DNA from: Apostichopus japonicus
Lineage: Eukaryota; Echinodermata; Holothuroidea; Aspidochirotida; Stichopodidae
NCBI RefSeq assembly: GCF_037975245.1
Contig: NC_092567.1
Location: 22,527,376 to 22,591,375 of the forward strand
Direction of reading: 5' to 3'
Length of the DNA: 64,000 bases
Part shown: positions 30,401-62,800 of the stretch, one piece after another
Layout: each line of letters starts with the position of its first letter
Position numbering within the stretch: position 1 is the first letter of the stretch
Notes under the pieces: generated by a model
What the model saw: the letters and a program-made list of their open reading frames with translations, nothing else
Told to the model about the DNA's origin: nothing
The model's database searches: none
Program-made: the position numbers and the translations under genes

Positions 30401-33332
30401 CAAATTTTCAACAATTCTGAAATGGAGGGTAACCGACACTTTGTAAAGAGGCATGAGCTTAAGGAGGGGCATAATGCTAATGCTAATATATCCTGGGTGG
30501 GTAAACATAATGCTGGCATAGATGGCAGGAGTCCGTACAATTTATTGCAGTTGAAGGGTTAGGAAATCTATTTACTTTTATGAAGAGTAGTTGTATTGTA
30601 TTGCATGCCACTGTATGAGATGTTTTAAAGTAATATTATGTAACCTGCACTTTCACTGCTGTAGGTGGCATACCCCTATTAGAGTCTGTATCAATCCGCC
30701 CGAATGTTCCCCTCCAGGAAAAGTGCCAGAGTGCAGTAGGAGAACATCTTTTTTGATATGTTATCAATCAGGATCTGTTTATTTGTGGCTTGCATGTGGA
30801 AGAGCATGAATGGAAGTATATACATGTGGTGTAAAAATTGGGTCAATTGAGGCAATTTTAGACCCCTTTAGGCCTCCCAGATGCAGCGTATGAAAATTTG
30901 TTTACTACTGAGTGTAGAGGATTGTTTACAAGTGACAAAAACTTCAGGCTCTGATAGCAAAAAATCTGCATGGTCATGATACAGGAAATTGATGGTGCCG
31001 TGAAAGGCCAACTTGTCAGCTATCCAGTGATGGGTAGTGTTTAGCTAGTTAGGATTAACTTCTATCTAGCCTCAGAGACCATATTACTTTTTTGATTTAG
31101 TATGTAATCAATGGGACTTTTAATGGGAGTATGCTACCTGTAGTGATGAACAGAATGAAGAAAATACAGTCAGTAAAGCATAGACCTTCAAACTGTGTAC
31201 TTCTCATTGCTTTTCCTTCCATCTCTCACTACTCTACACAGTAGTCTGCACTGTTCGGAAGGGCGGGGGGGGGGTACTAAATTAGTACCTACTGGGTAAA
31301 TAGCCAAATGATTTCGTAAATTGTTAATTGGTAATGCTTTCCAATATTCTAATGGGAAGTGAGGCAAATAGTAGGTTATAAAATGATTGGAAATAAAAAG
31401 TCCAGCCTCCAGGTATGTGGCAAGCATTTTCAATTAATATTTTGTGCTAGAATGAGCTGGCCCTTGTTTAATTAAATCCATCCAACAAATGATTTGATTG
31501 ATAATTTGTTATTTATAATTATATTGGATAAGCAGGCTGTTGTGTTGGACAATCATTTAACTCTAGCTGTGACTAGTGTTACTACTAATGTTTGGCAGCA
31601 TTTATATTCAGTCAGTCGTTCTATGCAGGTATTACACCACAATTAGAATAGATAAACGTCCGCCTGAGAGGTTAACCGTCGGAAAGTAGCCCCAAAGGGC
31701 CAAAGTAACCTATACTGTACTGTATTGATTTTTTGGGCATTTACCGGCCATTCTTTTTGATGCGTGGATGTTGAAGAGGATGAAATGAACTACTGATGGT
31801 CTAAAAATCTGGAGGACTGAAGGTGATTTACAGTGTTTTGAGATAATCCTGGGTGAAGCAAGACGATTCGGCAGCGGCAGATGGGTTGGGGAGCACTATG
31901 ATAAACTTTGAGCTATTCGAGCTCAAAATCTAATCCATCATGGTGGCAGAAGTTGAATGGTTTATGATAGCCCAAGCCATTAGCTATCATATGGTGGGTA
32001 AGGCATGTCAGTTGAAAATCTCTATCTATGCTCTATCAGCCTTGGAAAGTGACGAGTTTAGTGTGTAAGTCAATGGGAGCAATTAATTGGGGTGTGATAC
32101 CTGTACTATAGTACAACAACGAGGTAAATGAATCTGGAGAAACTATCACACAGTAAATAAGCGCATACGCGCGTACCATGTATGGAGGGTCATGTGATGT
32201 GTTCCAGGGTGGTACTTTTATACTACTCTCCCTATTACGCATGATGATTTCACCCAACTAGTACGTAAATGAGTTTGCGCGCTTAGAGCAGCAGACGACA
32301 ACCGTTACCTAGCAATAACCGTGCCTGTAGCCTGTAGCCGTTGTAGTACAACAACGAGGTATATGAATCTGGAGGATTCATGTCAATTGGGTGCGCGCGT
32401 ACCATGTATGGAGGGTCATGTGATGTGTTCCAGGGTGGTACTGTACTGATATTTCTCTGTAGCAGTTCGAGAACAGTGTTAGTGACTTCGTGAAAGATTG
32501 GTCGGTTCGGACATGGGAACTAGCGGCATAAGAAGGTACTGGTACTTCAGGCCTACGAAATAGTGCTAATATGCTAACGTTCAACCTTATTCTCTTGAAT
32601 GAAGGCAGGCTTTCTACATAATCTTACTTATTAATACAGCTCTAGGGGCAAGCTGTGTCTCATATGGCCTAACGTTATTACTACACGCTATAAGTGAGTG
32701 TAGAAATGGGAAATGTGGGGAAATGTTTAGTTCAGTGCAACCACGGAATTCTCCATGGAACAGAGCCTAATGCTGTTCGACGGGAATATAGCTATCACGT
32801 TAGGCTACAGGCACGGTTATTGCTAGGTAACGGTTGTCGTCTGCTGCTCTAAGCGCGCAAACTCATTTACGTACTAGTTGGGTGAAATCATCATGCGTAA
32901 TAGGGAGAGTAGTATATTAGTACCACCCTGGAACACATCACATGACCCTCCATACATGGTACGCGTGTATTTACTGTGTGATAGTTTCTCCAGATTCATT
33001 TACCTCGTTGTAGTACAAGTACAAGGCGTATATTAGTAGCTGTTTCGCGATAATTACAAGTGCGCGTGTGTCCAATAATTTACATGATGAATTGTAATGA
33101 TGAATTGTAACAATTATAAAAAATGGTTGTTAATTCCTTACTTGTTGTTATAGCGGCCCAAAAGCTTCCTAAGAATTTCTTTTACTCCGGTTTTTATGTT
33201 CCCAACGTAACGAGGTGGTAGACTTAGGTGATGGACATGCTCACTAATGACAACACAGCCACTAAGAGGATCTTGAGCAAGCTTTACGGCTTCGTTAAAT
33301 TGCATGTCTTCACGTGGTTCGCGAATCAACAT
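27419..33332 (-). CDS. POLR1F: RNA polymerase I subunit RPA43 (POLR1F/TWISTNB) with expanded repeat tail
   Basis: Minus-strand coding exons 33332-33142, 29973-29832, 29674-29484 and 28697-27419 join in phase (1803 nt, 600 residues). Exon 1 has LSLPPRYVGNIKTGVKE, equivalent to the SPRY-N-TGI-E block of the Rpb7-N-like stalk domain. Exon 2 has DGILLAYSNIKL and DAVIFRVVPG. Exon 3 has INEVSAAHISCLTHKIINI, matching the NKVSSSHIGCLVHG-NASI OB-fold signature. RPA43 is a stalk subunit of Pol I in the nucleolus and contacts the initiation factor Rrn3/TIF-IA. The vertebrate protein is about 340 residues with a Lys-rich tail. Here the last exon encodes five full and one partial copies of a 58-60 residue unit containing KHKKKQKR, NKSSRSSD and DPGSVGLSDEGKEGSET, then a basic end KRKKIKH. 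The start is uncertain: the ATG at 33332 follows a possible acceptor (tccctccag), so an upstream exon may exist. Exons 2-3 secure the family. Confidence 0.9.
27720..28690 (-). repeat. Tandem 174-180 bp coding repeat in POLR1F last exon
   Basis: Six successive units (the sixth partial) are nearly identical at the DNA level. Four predicted full units are 60 residues; two omit two residues around INDDRRHGTKHKKK. Every length change is a multiple of three, so the frame is kept. The unit mixes a KHKKKQKR basic cluster, a Ser-rich patch and an acidic Asp/Glu stretch, suggesting a disordered charged tail. Confidence 0.93.
32109..33012. mobile_element. Foldback (long inverted repeat) element in POLR1F intron 1
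   Basis: The left arm at about 32109-32333 is the reverse complement of about 32802-33012, with only scattered differences. Landmarks in the left arm are ACAACGAGGTAAATGAATCT, CATGTATGGAGGGTCATGTG and CAGCAGACGACAACCGTTAC, all mirrored on the right. The spacer starts with a second, partial direct copy of the arm (32341-32450, again ACAACGAGGT...CATGTATGGAGGG), indicating nesting or an unequal event. No transposase is visible, so this is a non-autonomous foldback or MITE-like element. Confidence 0.85.
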
Positions 33333-35181
33333 CAAACTGGAGGGACGAAAATATCACTTATCTACGAATCCTACCAGGCTAATTTGGGGTTATGTTGTAC
33401 GCTTTATTTCAAAATCCTATTTCTAATCTGACGATCGTGTAGTGCTTGTGTGTACAAGCATGGCACCGTGAATTAGACTGTTGTACGGAGGCTCATATAC
33501 AACATAACAATTATGTTTTGACTGCAGGACTGTGACGTTTCTTGGCAAATCTTTGCCAATGAGAAAGGGTTTTTTGAAAGCTCCGTAATAATCAGAGTAA
33601 ACAAGAGTTCTTGCGTAATACAATGTACGATGTCACTTTACAGTGAAGTTAATGTGTCACATGACTGTGATGCTTACCCTTTTGCTTCTATGTGATGATA
33701 CTGAGATCTGCCTTCGTCTCCAATAATTTGATTAATTATTTGTGTGTCGGATAATGCAGTTATTGTGGTAAGTATTGCTTTAAACTACTTAAATGTAGGC
33801 CAGGTGCTAACTACTACACGACTAGATCCACAGGCAAACTTGTGTGATAGGCCTAGGCCTATACACGATAGATTGTCCTACAATAGTGGCAGTGTCATTT
33901 CTACGAACCGCTTTATAGCAGTATGCCATTAGGATACCCGTGGATTTTATATCTAAGGTCGCTGTAATTTCACAAATTAAACACAAAGTTGTGCTCTGCT
34001 CAAATAAATACTCATGATTTTTTTGTAAGTGGTTGAATGTGGTGGTCTACTTCTTCCCTGGCTGACGATGGAAGGGGTGACCCCTCCCCCTCCCCCACTT
34101 CTAGTGCACTTTGCATCTATTCTAACCCACGTTAAGAAGTGTTTTCTTTTGCCTCAAAATGTTGTAAGACAATGTATCCTACAGTATGTGCATTCCTCCC
34201 ACAAATTCCAGTATTTGAATGTTTTTTTAACAAAAGGGCATCTTTTGACAACAAAAAAGGATGCCAGAAAAAAAGAACAAAAAAATAGGAAGCACATCAT
34301 ATTTATGTAAAGGGTCACCTTAGTGGTTTATACCCAATCCTATGTTATTAAATTTAGATGTCCATGTTATTATTCGTATTATATTAATTATACTGTACAA
34401 TATGTAGAAAATAGTATTACTGTTACATTCTGTTGTACATATGGACTACATACAGTAACTATTACTTACTGCTGTGTTAATATATCCTTTTTTACAAATT
34501 TGTTTGCCAATGTATGTACTGTACATAATTTTTATAAGAAACAAATCAATCATTTACGTGTACTGCAAGCTTGTAATTACACACGTAGTCTAGTATATAA
34601 GTGCTCAATAGAAAAACAATGGCTGTCTATAAATAAATCTCTAAAATAGAGACCAGGAAAGGGAAAGAAAAAAAGCAAGTAACAGAGAAGACACTTGATA
34701 GTTGAAACTGATTAAAAAAGATACTTTAACATTTATTAACCTTGAAAAGTAAAGTAGTGGGTGGACTGTAGCTGAAGTGTTTACTAAGTATGCTAGCCTG
34801 TATATAAATAGTTATGTCAAGCCTCACGATGCATAACCATGATATTTTGACCAATTTGCGGAGATCAAGATAATGCAAAAAAAAAAAAAAGTTTCTGGCC
34901 ATGTTTCTAAATACTGGACAGCTGATTTGGTAAATCTTATGTGATTTGGATAGAAACCAAAAACATTTTCAGGATGGGTATCGGCTTGGCTGTGTTTATA
35001 ATGCATTGCATAAACGAGAGTCTACCATCCTTTGTTCACATGCTTTCTGAAACAACAATGGCTTTCATTAAGGACAGGTTGGAGATTGCCCTTTTACAAT
35101 TGATTGAAATTTTCAACTTCAAGACAAGTGAATTTTTTTGTGAACAGATCAAAAAGACGAGGGAAAACTAGCCATTCCAAG
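33333..35181. other. Divergent intergenic region, POLR1F / exchanger
   Basis: About 1.85 kb separates the first recognised coding exons of two divergent genes, so both promoters may lie here. I see no CpG-island-like block and no convincing exon. A possible splice acceptor (tttttttgtgaacag, ending about 35144) precedes the exchanger ATG, so a 5' non-coding exon may lie in this region. Confidence 0.5.
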
Positions 35182-54253
<19,072 letters not shown>

Positions 54254-57200
54254 ATTCTAGCTGAAAAGAAAATTTCACAGATATGGGGATGCTTTTTGAT
54301 ATCTCCCCAGATGTTACCATGGAGACTGGAGGATTTTGTTTTTTATAAAAGAAATCCAGTTTCAGTGTTTAAAGGGCTTTCAAATTTAGGGCTGCTTATA
54401 GATCTCATATTCTTTGTTGATTTCACGATGTGGTTGATCTACCACAGAAAAAAAAAAAAAACAGAAATTTGAAGAAAAAACACTCTTGCCTGAAATTTCA
54501 GGTGTGGAGCATATTTTCCAAATGTTATGTGGGGAGACACAAGCTTAATCAGTTCTACATGAGTAAATAATGACTGTATAACTGAGAGGGTCTGATGTAT
54601 CGATCCTGGCGAACTGAAGCAAAACCAGTTTAAGGACACATCAACAATAGACAGATGGATAGACGACTACATTGTGCATCGATGAACAATGGATAGAGTA
54701 AACAATAGATAAAGTAAACAATAGACTGTACATTGAAGACGAAACAGCTTAGGAGATCATGAAAGGGCTGCAGAGATAAAACCGAGCAGAAGGGTTACGA
54801 TATGAGATATTTACTAACTGAGTGAATGGGGACTGAAATATTGGATTAATAGGAAGAAATGAGTTGTGGATGGACAGTGTCGTATCCTGAGCCTGGTCGT
54901 AAGGAAACACTTGAACTCTTCGCTTGCGTGTTTCAGACCGATCTTTATTAATGTAACATATTGAGTACTTATACAGTACATGAAGGTATACCATGACAAT
55001 GTGGCTGTGCCTAGCTATTGCATGATCTCCGTAAGTTACAGTATCCTAATACACTACAGGCAGGAAGTGTAAAGAGGTGTGGGAGAAGGGAAAGGGGGGG
55101 AGGGAGGGGGGATTTTAGTAATTCTGTTCTTGGATATTGAGATCATAGGGTTTAATGGTCGATATCAATTTGACTCTCATTTCTTGCATCTGGACTTTAA
55201 AAGATTCTGGTTATTTCTTGTATTACTACTTTGCACCTGATACTCATGAAAATCAAATCCTTTTCTTGCTTTTGAAAACATACACTTCTCATTTGATGGA
55301 GACTGGTATATGACCTGCTATAGATGGCCGTAAACTGCAGCTCCTAAATGACGTTTTATATGGAACTACTGCAGGTATGGTGAACGATATAATGATCGTA
55401 ACATTTATGTGCTTTATATGCTTTCTCCATTGCTTACCGTTTTCTTTAAAAAAAAATTGTGTATTGTCCTGAAGCTCAGGGTTTAGGATTTTGTGGTCTG
55501 TCATGTGACGTTTAACATTTTGTATTATTACTTTATTTTGTATTATTACTTTATTTGTAAACGTCTACTGATGTCTGATTATGAGGAATTGAGTATTCGA
55601 CCAATTTCCATACCGAGGAGACTCAAGCTAGTTTATATATATATGTTCATTGGCTGTAACACGATATGTCATGATTATTCATTGGCTGCATCACAATAGG
55701 TCATAACTATTCATTGGCTGCATCACAATAAGTCATGACTATTCATTCACTAAGTGAAAAGATTCTATTTTTGGTTCTTAATGTTTTGCAGACCATACAC
55801 TTCATGATTTTTACACTAAACCACTTGAAATTATAGCCACAGTGCTACGCTGCATACATATATATATATATATATTATCAAATTATCAAACTTTATGCAG
55901 CATGACTTGAACAAATTTGAATATATGGTCACACTAAAAAATTATTTTGTAATGGTTCTTTAGTTGCATTTTTTTCTTTTAGCAATATTAACAAAGTCAA
56001 GTAGCTGTAAAAGGAAGTGATTTGATTATAAAACCGCCATTTCATTCGTTGAATATTCACATTATTATTGCATTTCACATGCCAGATCATGTTTGATTTT
56101 GATGACAAATGTGCTATTAGTTGCATTGTCATGATTAATTGTCACTTCAACAAAAGCTTACTTGGTTTAACTTCTGTTTTATTTGTTATTGACATAAAAA
56201 AACATAAGTTAGGGATATGATATTTCTTTGGTTGAAAGGGGGGGGGGGGGGAGAACATTGCATCATCTATGGGGAGGGGTTGAAGGGGAGTATCATGAAA
56301 TAGCTACATCACTGTTAGTGTTTGTACTTGTCGTAGCCCATGTAGCATTTCTTCTCCCCCCCCCCCCATTTCCTACATCCCAAGCTTGTGGAGCTAATTC
56401 TGCGGCCACCTATCATGCTTGTGTGTTGTAAAGGGTTATACCATGCTTCCGAAACAGCCATGCATAATAAAAGTATACTTTTTAATTAGCAGTTCTTGAA
56501 AACAGTGATAATCAGGGCTGTACAATACATTTTGGATGCAAACACAGGACAATTGTGCTTAATTGGGAGGTATGGTAATCCTAATTATATTGTACCACCT
56601 GCATTCAATGGTGGAGCTAGACTGTAGGTGGCCCAATGCATTTGTCTTTATTGTAACCATTGATAGACATGTTTTCATGTATTTTAGTATACATAGTACT
56701 AAAATAATTGTACTTATAGATTATATTATTTTATTATATGTTTGCTTCATTCAAATAAAAATTGCAATTTTTTGGAATAATTCACTAACTTGCCACTTCT
56801 TTAAACAGCAGTTCCTGGGTTCTGCTGTATTTGAATCTTTTAGACTGTATATTTCATCATACTGGAATCTGTTTTCTAACAATAAAAGCTTTTGAATTTT
56901 TATGGCCAAGTCATGTGTTTTGTTGTTTTTTTGAAGAGCATCACATTTGTAGAAAACAATGGTTGGTCCCCATTTAATGGAAATGATCACGGGTAGAAAG
57001 TATCACACAAAGTTTAACGACAACAACGGATAAATAAGATGGCCATGGAAAATATGGGAGAAAGATTAAACAATCACTGTAAAAGTGTCAAAGCTATGTA
57101 GGCGCGGTGACCATGTGTGGGACATGTAGATAATGTGTCAAAGCTGCGTGCTAGGGGCATTTGACACACATTTGTTCCTTCGAGAACAAACAGCTCGAGG

Positions 57201-59401
57201 GAGCATTATTACGTGTAAATTGTGTCTGTAAGGATAGACTTAGACGCTGATTGGGGGGGGGGGGGCTGTCAGGGGTATTGCATTTTCATTGTAAATTATA
57301 CTTCCATCATGTATATATGTATACACACTGAAGTTTATGGAAGATATACATACAAAGTATCTGAAGTGAGAGATGACTTGTTTACCGCCGATAACCCCAG
57401 GTAGCAGTCAGAAATGAGCCAGTATTTCAATGGTTGGGGGGACTTGGGCCTATTCTTAAAATCCCAATTGATTTTGGGGTATGGTCAGGAAAATTATGTC
57501 CTCAGGAGAGGCAGATCCACGACATGATAAAGGAGATGATAAGGCCCTGGTATCGTTACAGCCTACTTCCATAACAGGAGGTCTGCTCTCAAGTAAATAT
57601 TTTACTGGGAGTTTTTTGCATCACTGCGATGATCCCTTACATATCATTTGTTATATCCTTTTCAATTTGACTTACTTTTTGAACATGTACATTTTATGAT
57701 ATGAAAAGACCACCGTGCGTTCACTTTGGCATAAAATCGGTCAACTTTTACCATGTATGTGTATGTAGGCTTTCCTGGTAGTAAACATACGATACACCGT
57801 AGTGAATACGTGTAGTAACGGTCCATCTGAAAATATGTCAATATTCAACAAGATATGTACCACAATTGATATAGGGGCACATTTTGACTTAATACTTAAC
57901 ATTTATTGTATTTTGTCATATGGAATTCAAATTGACCTCAACAATCAGCCTAGAAGAGAGATAGGCTAGTCCATATCAACACGCTCGTCGACCTGAGTAT
58001 ACGAACATCGTCGCGGTGGTCGTCTTTTACGTCACTAAAAACAAACCAAGGGTGAATACCTACTACTTGGAATACTGTAATTTGAAAACATATACATCTG
58101 TCACAATAATTTGATAGAATTTGTAGTTTATTCTTCTTTTTAAAAGATAAAAAATATTTAATATAACTATATATGTGCAAAACATGCCCTTTACAAAACA
58201 ACTAGATGTTGAATAAAATATTAAATTAGATTGATATGCAAAACATGATGCATCTGGTGTCAGTTCATCCCTGCAATTTATCTGGCGCGCTATTCTACTG
58301 TTGAGCACTTTTGCTGGTGCGTAATATACGAATCTACTTTCTCGTAAGCGAAGGAGCTCATGTGCTTCACTACTTTAATTGGAAAAACAGCTCTAGATCA
58401 ATAAAGTTACATGGTTTTCCAGTTTCATTAAATTTCGTTTGTTACAATTATCTTACTTATTAATGTTATGCCTAGCCTATAGTTTCAACCGCGGGAACTG
58501 CGTAGGTTTTATTAAAGTTAGGCCTAGGCCCCTAGCCTATGTTAATGACGTTTAATAACGTAGGTCTACCCACAATGTACCAAAGGTCCCTTGTAGTTAG
58601 TGTTCTGTTGATAATAGTTATACTCCATAACAGTGTCAGCACGTCTAATACTTAGTTAATTATTTACAAAGTGTATTCCGTTTTCTATATTGATCAATTA
58701 TGTTTTCAATTCTTAAGTTTAAAAAGTCAAATGTTTACAATGAATTTGTACATATTCTAACATAGGCTAGCAGTCATTTTTACTCATCCTCCTGAATTTG
58801 CTAATGTCCTCCTACTGATATATGTATGTATTTTAGATTCTCTTGCAAGTAAGAACTCGTGAAGAAGCCTCATTGGCTTATCAAAGCCGCAAGCTGACCG
58901 AAGTCAGTCTCTTACATTCATATTTAACGTCCATGATTATGAATTGTCAACAACTCTGTTAGTCTGTAACTGGACGACATACATTAATCTTGGAGTGACT
59001 CGAACCGGGGACCTTATGATTGAAAGGCACCGGCGTTAACCCCTGAGCTAACACTCCTATAAGTTATAGCATGAAGAAATCTGTACATCTATACTAGCTG
59101 CAATGTAAGATTAACTACTAATAGTGCCTCAATCCTTGTACTGATACTTATAATTATACCAGAGGAATTTTATTTGTTCTAGTACTCGTGCTGTTGTACT
59201 ACTAGTACGACAAGACTTACAATTTAAAGTAACTTTTTATTACTATCTTTCAAGTACTTTCCTGGATATGTTGACCTTACAAGTTATTCCTAGGCATTGA
59301 GGGTTTTCCAGTTGATGTGACCATTCAGTGTCCAAGTGAGAGGAAGAATCGCAATGCTAACAGGATGCAAGTAAAATTGTTGTTGATGTTTAAACATGTG
59401 T
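54254..59401. other. Exchanger 3' flank and intergenic region, no gene recognised
   Basis: No conserved protein motif is seen. AATAAA at 56881-56886 and earlier AT-rich signals could end the exchanger transcript, but this is not resolved. G-runs occur near 55096 and 56238, short repeats of TCATTGGCTGCATCACAATA at 55679-55735, and a tRNA-like sequence at 58988-59062. Confidence 0.4.
58988..59062 (-). mobile_element. tRNA-like sequence, probable SINE head
   Basis: On the minus strand GGAGTGTTAGCTCAGGGGTT gives an A box, CCCGGTTCGAGTCACTCC gives a B box, and GGAGTG pairs with CACTCC. The T stem lacks its 3' strand and the anticodon loop is irregular, so this is more likely a SINE or tRNA pseudogene than a functional tRNA gene. 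Confidence 0.5.
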
Positions 59402-59737
59402 TTAAAGGCATTGAAGACTTGCCCCAAACTGCGTGCCGCGCTCTGAAAAAGTTAACTTTTCGTTGCTTGCAAGTGAAGTTTTCTGCTTGTCGCTACAAAA
59501 TGCAGACAGTAATAAAACGTGATACCTTGTTATCTTTAGCTGGACCTGAGATGACCATCGCTGTATCATTTATACACTGTGCTGTGTGTATTGACCGCAG
59601 CTGTACGTACTGACTGTACACTAATGTCTAATTACCAAAGGTAGCACGCTGTGTGGGTATTTTCTGGGATCATTCGAAACTAGGTCAGATTACCGGCATT
59701 AGATGTTTCTTTTTGCGCAAGTCTTCACACCCTTTAA
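59402..59737 (+). mobile_element. TTAA-flanked MITE, family A copy 3
   Basis: Opposite orientation to the other two copies: starts TTAAAGGCATTGAAGACTTG and ends AAGTCTTCACACCCTTTAA, with the same interior blocks. It ends about 90 bases before the POLD1 ATG, so it may overlap the POLD1 promoter or 5' UTR. Confidence 0.85.
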
Positions 59738-59826
59738 CCATTCTTGGACTTTCTAGTACTGTTTTGTCTACCATATTTAGGGCCAAACAATATTGATCAT
59801 AAATTTATGGACGTTCTCACCAGATC

Positions 59827-62800
59827 ATGAATCAAGTCAAGAGGAAGTTTCAGGCTTCATCGTCGGGTGGACCGGGAAAGAAATTCAGAAAGCCTGGCGG
59901 AGATGATTTTCAGCATGATCCGTCATCTTTTGAGGAAGAACTTGCATTACTGGAGAAGATCCAGGCCGAAGAGCCGGGGAGTTCTGACTACACAGACAGT
60001 TCATCGGGCAGAGGTAATATCAGCCAAGAAAAGTTCACAAACATCGTTATTCTTCGTCTGTTTTCTTGAAGGTCGTTAGTGTCGTCCGTCCCCAAATTAC
60101 TATGCTAAATATTTACTTGTTAACAGTTAGCAAAATGAATTTCCTGGATGTTCTGACCTCCATCTTATAAAGCAGAAAGTGAAAAATGTCCAACTGTGAG
60201 CAAAAATGGTTTAATTTATCAACTGAATGATGAATGTTTCATTGCCTGGGATAATACAAAACATGAAATATAGAGATGGTAAGTGGGATCTAGGGATGGT
60301 GGTTTCTAATTAAACGGATTATATGGTGAAGTATGGAAGGGAAAGACATTCCACACTGCTAGTTTAAAACCCCTATGTCAATATCTTGCACTAACTTAGA
60401 TATGGTTGATTGAATGTAAACTATTTTTGACTGGCCAAAGCTTTAGCTACTCCAGGAAGTTGGATCACAGTAGCAGTGTCTGTGATGTCATTCAGGCAAA
60501 TGCTCTTCATATGCTTATATTCTAAATCTAGGCTATTGTAATCTTCTTATTGATTCATCCTTGAAACCTGATACATTTGGAATGTTTGCTTAGCTGTCAA
60601 AGTTTTTGGTATCTTAAGTGTAGTAATATTATACAAATTATAAAGACATACAAAGATGTTTTCAGACGAAGTGCCCCGATGACATCATCCATTCTTCTGT
60701 TGCCAGATGCATTTTCAAAATATTGCAAAACTTGAAAAAATCTTATCTTTGCAATAAAAAATGCTATGACGATGTGGTTTTCGCCTTCAGATTCTGCAAA
60801 ATTTATAGCAGTCTTGCATAGCAACCAACATCAGCTACCAGAGTGTCCATTTAATATCGTGTCATCAACAAGTGTACAAAATAATATTCTAAATCAGCTT
60901 TGACATGATACCTGTGTAATGTAATTTACAGGCCCGCTTCAACGTCCCGGTAACCTCAGTTCCTCTCACCCTGTGATTTTAGTGAAAGTCATTGTACATA
61001 TCATAGCAATATTTTTTTCTTGCACCTGTCAATTGTTTATATAAATTAAGGTTGTCTTTATGTCTAGTCTGTATAGTAGTCATGTTGAAAACAGTGTTTT
61101 TTCCCAATTATCATTTTAACAGCATTTAGTGGGGAATCATCATGGAAGAGGCCAGACGCTCCAACTCTAGATGTCCAGAAAGATGCAGTTGTATTTCAAC
61201 AGTTAGATTTAGAGCATTACTTAGGTAAGTTGTAAAACTACAACAGACCTTACCAAAATATTTTGTTCCCCAGGTATTATCCCGTTGAGGAAATTTAAGC
61301 CAAACGCTCCAATGTTGAGTCATATTGAGAGATGAACCACTAAATCCACAGTTAATTTCAGTGTTTATGAATTAAAAAGGAGCTTTGGGGAGTTCAAAAA
61401 GCCAAAAATGCAACTTGAGTTCTGTTTTCACAATCTACTTGTCAATTCCTTGAGTAAGTGATAGTCTCATTGCTGACATCGTTTATGTCGAAGACTGCAT
61501 TTCAGTTATCATCAAATTTGACAACGCAGTGGGATCGTTTGTTATTTACTCTTATAATGCGGTCTAGGTGACCTCCGACCTCCTTTGTTTGTGACAACTT
61601 GGCAGGTATAGCTTTTCCCAAGGGCTTCTATGTGTTGTTCGTGAGCTTATGCGTGATGTAATAAACTTGATAGTGCAGCCGCTTGGATTGATGAGACTGG
61701 CATTGATCTGTAACTGAGGCTGATGAAAGTTGATGTTTTAACATATATTGACAGTACATTTGTGCCTTTTGTGATCTTATAGGAATTTTTTTACATCAAT
61801 CAAGTTCTAAAATTTTAAAGTCCATAGCCAATAACATCTTTAGGTTTTGTTGAATGTAAAGAGTTGCCCTTAGTTACCTGCTTGTGAAGAAATTTTAGGT
61901 AATCTGTAAATGTTTCTTCCGGTGACATGTTTTTTGGTTTTGATTTCAGGGAAGCAGCTGGCTGGAATGCCCGGTTCGCACCAACCAGTCACCCCAATTA
62001 TTAGAATGTTTGGAATATCGCAGGCAGGGAACAGCATCCTCTGCCACATACACGGATTCATGCCGTATTTTTACGTCCCCGCACCGCAGGACTTCAAACG
62101 AGAGCATTGCGGTCAGTTCAGGGATGCCCTGAACAAAGCAGTCTTAGCCGATATGAGGAGTAATAAAGACAATCTTACCCAGAGCGTGCTGGATGTGGAC
62201 GTAATGGACAAAGAATGTAGGTAGACCTAGGTCTACTGTAAGTAGACTGTAGGTAGATATGTCTAAGGAGAGAATGCAATGTTACATTGTACTCATGCTT
62301 GAAGATTTAATTAAACTCTATAATGTGTAGTGGAAGTGTAATAGTGAATGGGCCTGATCCTAGCAGGATCCTCTTCCGAAGTAGATCCTGCTAGGATCGA
62401 AACGTCAGGCCCACTTACTTTAACACATTCTCTTACAACTGGCTCTTTAGTGGATAAGCAGTTTGTGAACAGCTTTTTTTGTATTATTTTAAATTTTTAT
62501 TTTGATAATGTGTAGTGGAACGGAAAAAACAAATAGAGAATAATAAAAAATAGAGAAACAAATCCTTCTTGTAGTAAAGTCCCGAGGACTTTACTGAATG
62601 AAAGGCAATCTTTTGAAAGAAGATCCTGAGTGAAGCACCAGGCCCTTTAAATTTTATATAATTATAACCTACATGTGCAGTCTTTTTTTAAGCTAGTAAG
62701 TAAGCAGTTTGTTAGCAGCTTTTCTTCACAATTTAAAATGTTTTATTTTGTAGAAGTGCTTGTATATATGTGAGCAACCCACAACCAAACACGTGACAAT

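Noticed and set aside
57481-57600. ATG-led frame MVRKIMSSGEADPRHDK followed by a gtaaat donor-like site
   Set aside because: Looks superficially like a first exon, but no partner exon, conservation or family match was found.
62217-62222. Alternative POLD1 exon 3 donor at 62221 (gtagac)
   Set aside because: It would shift the frame of exon 4; the donor at 62217 restores the conserved KES-MYGY sequence.
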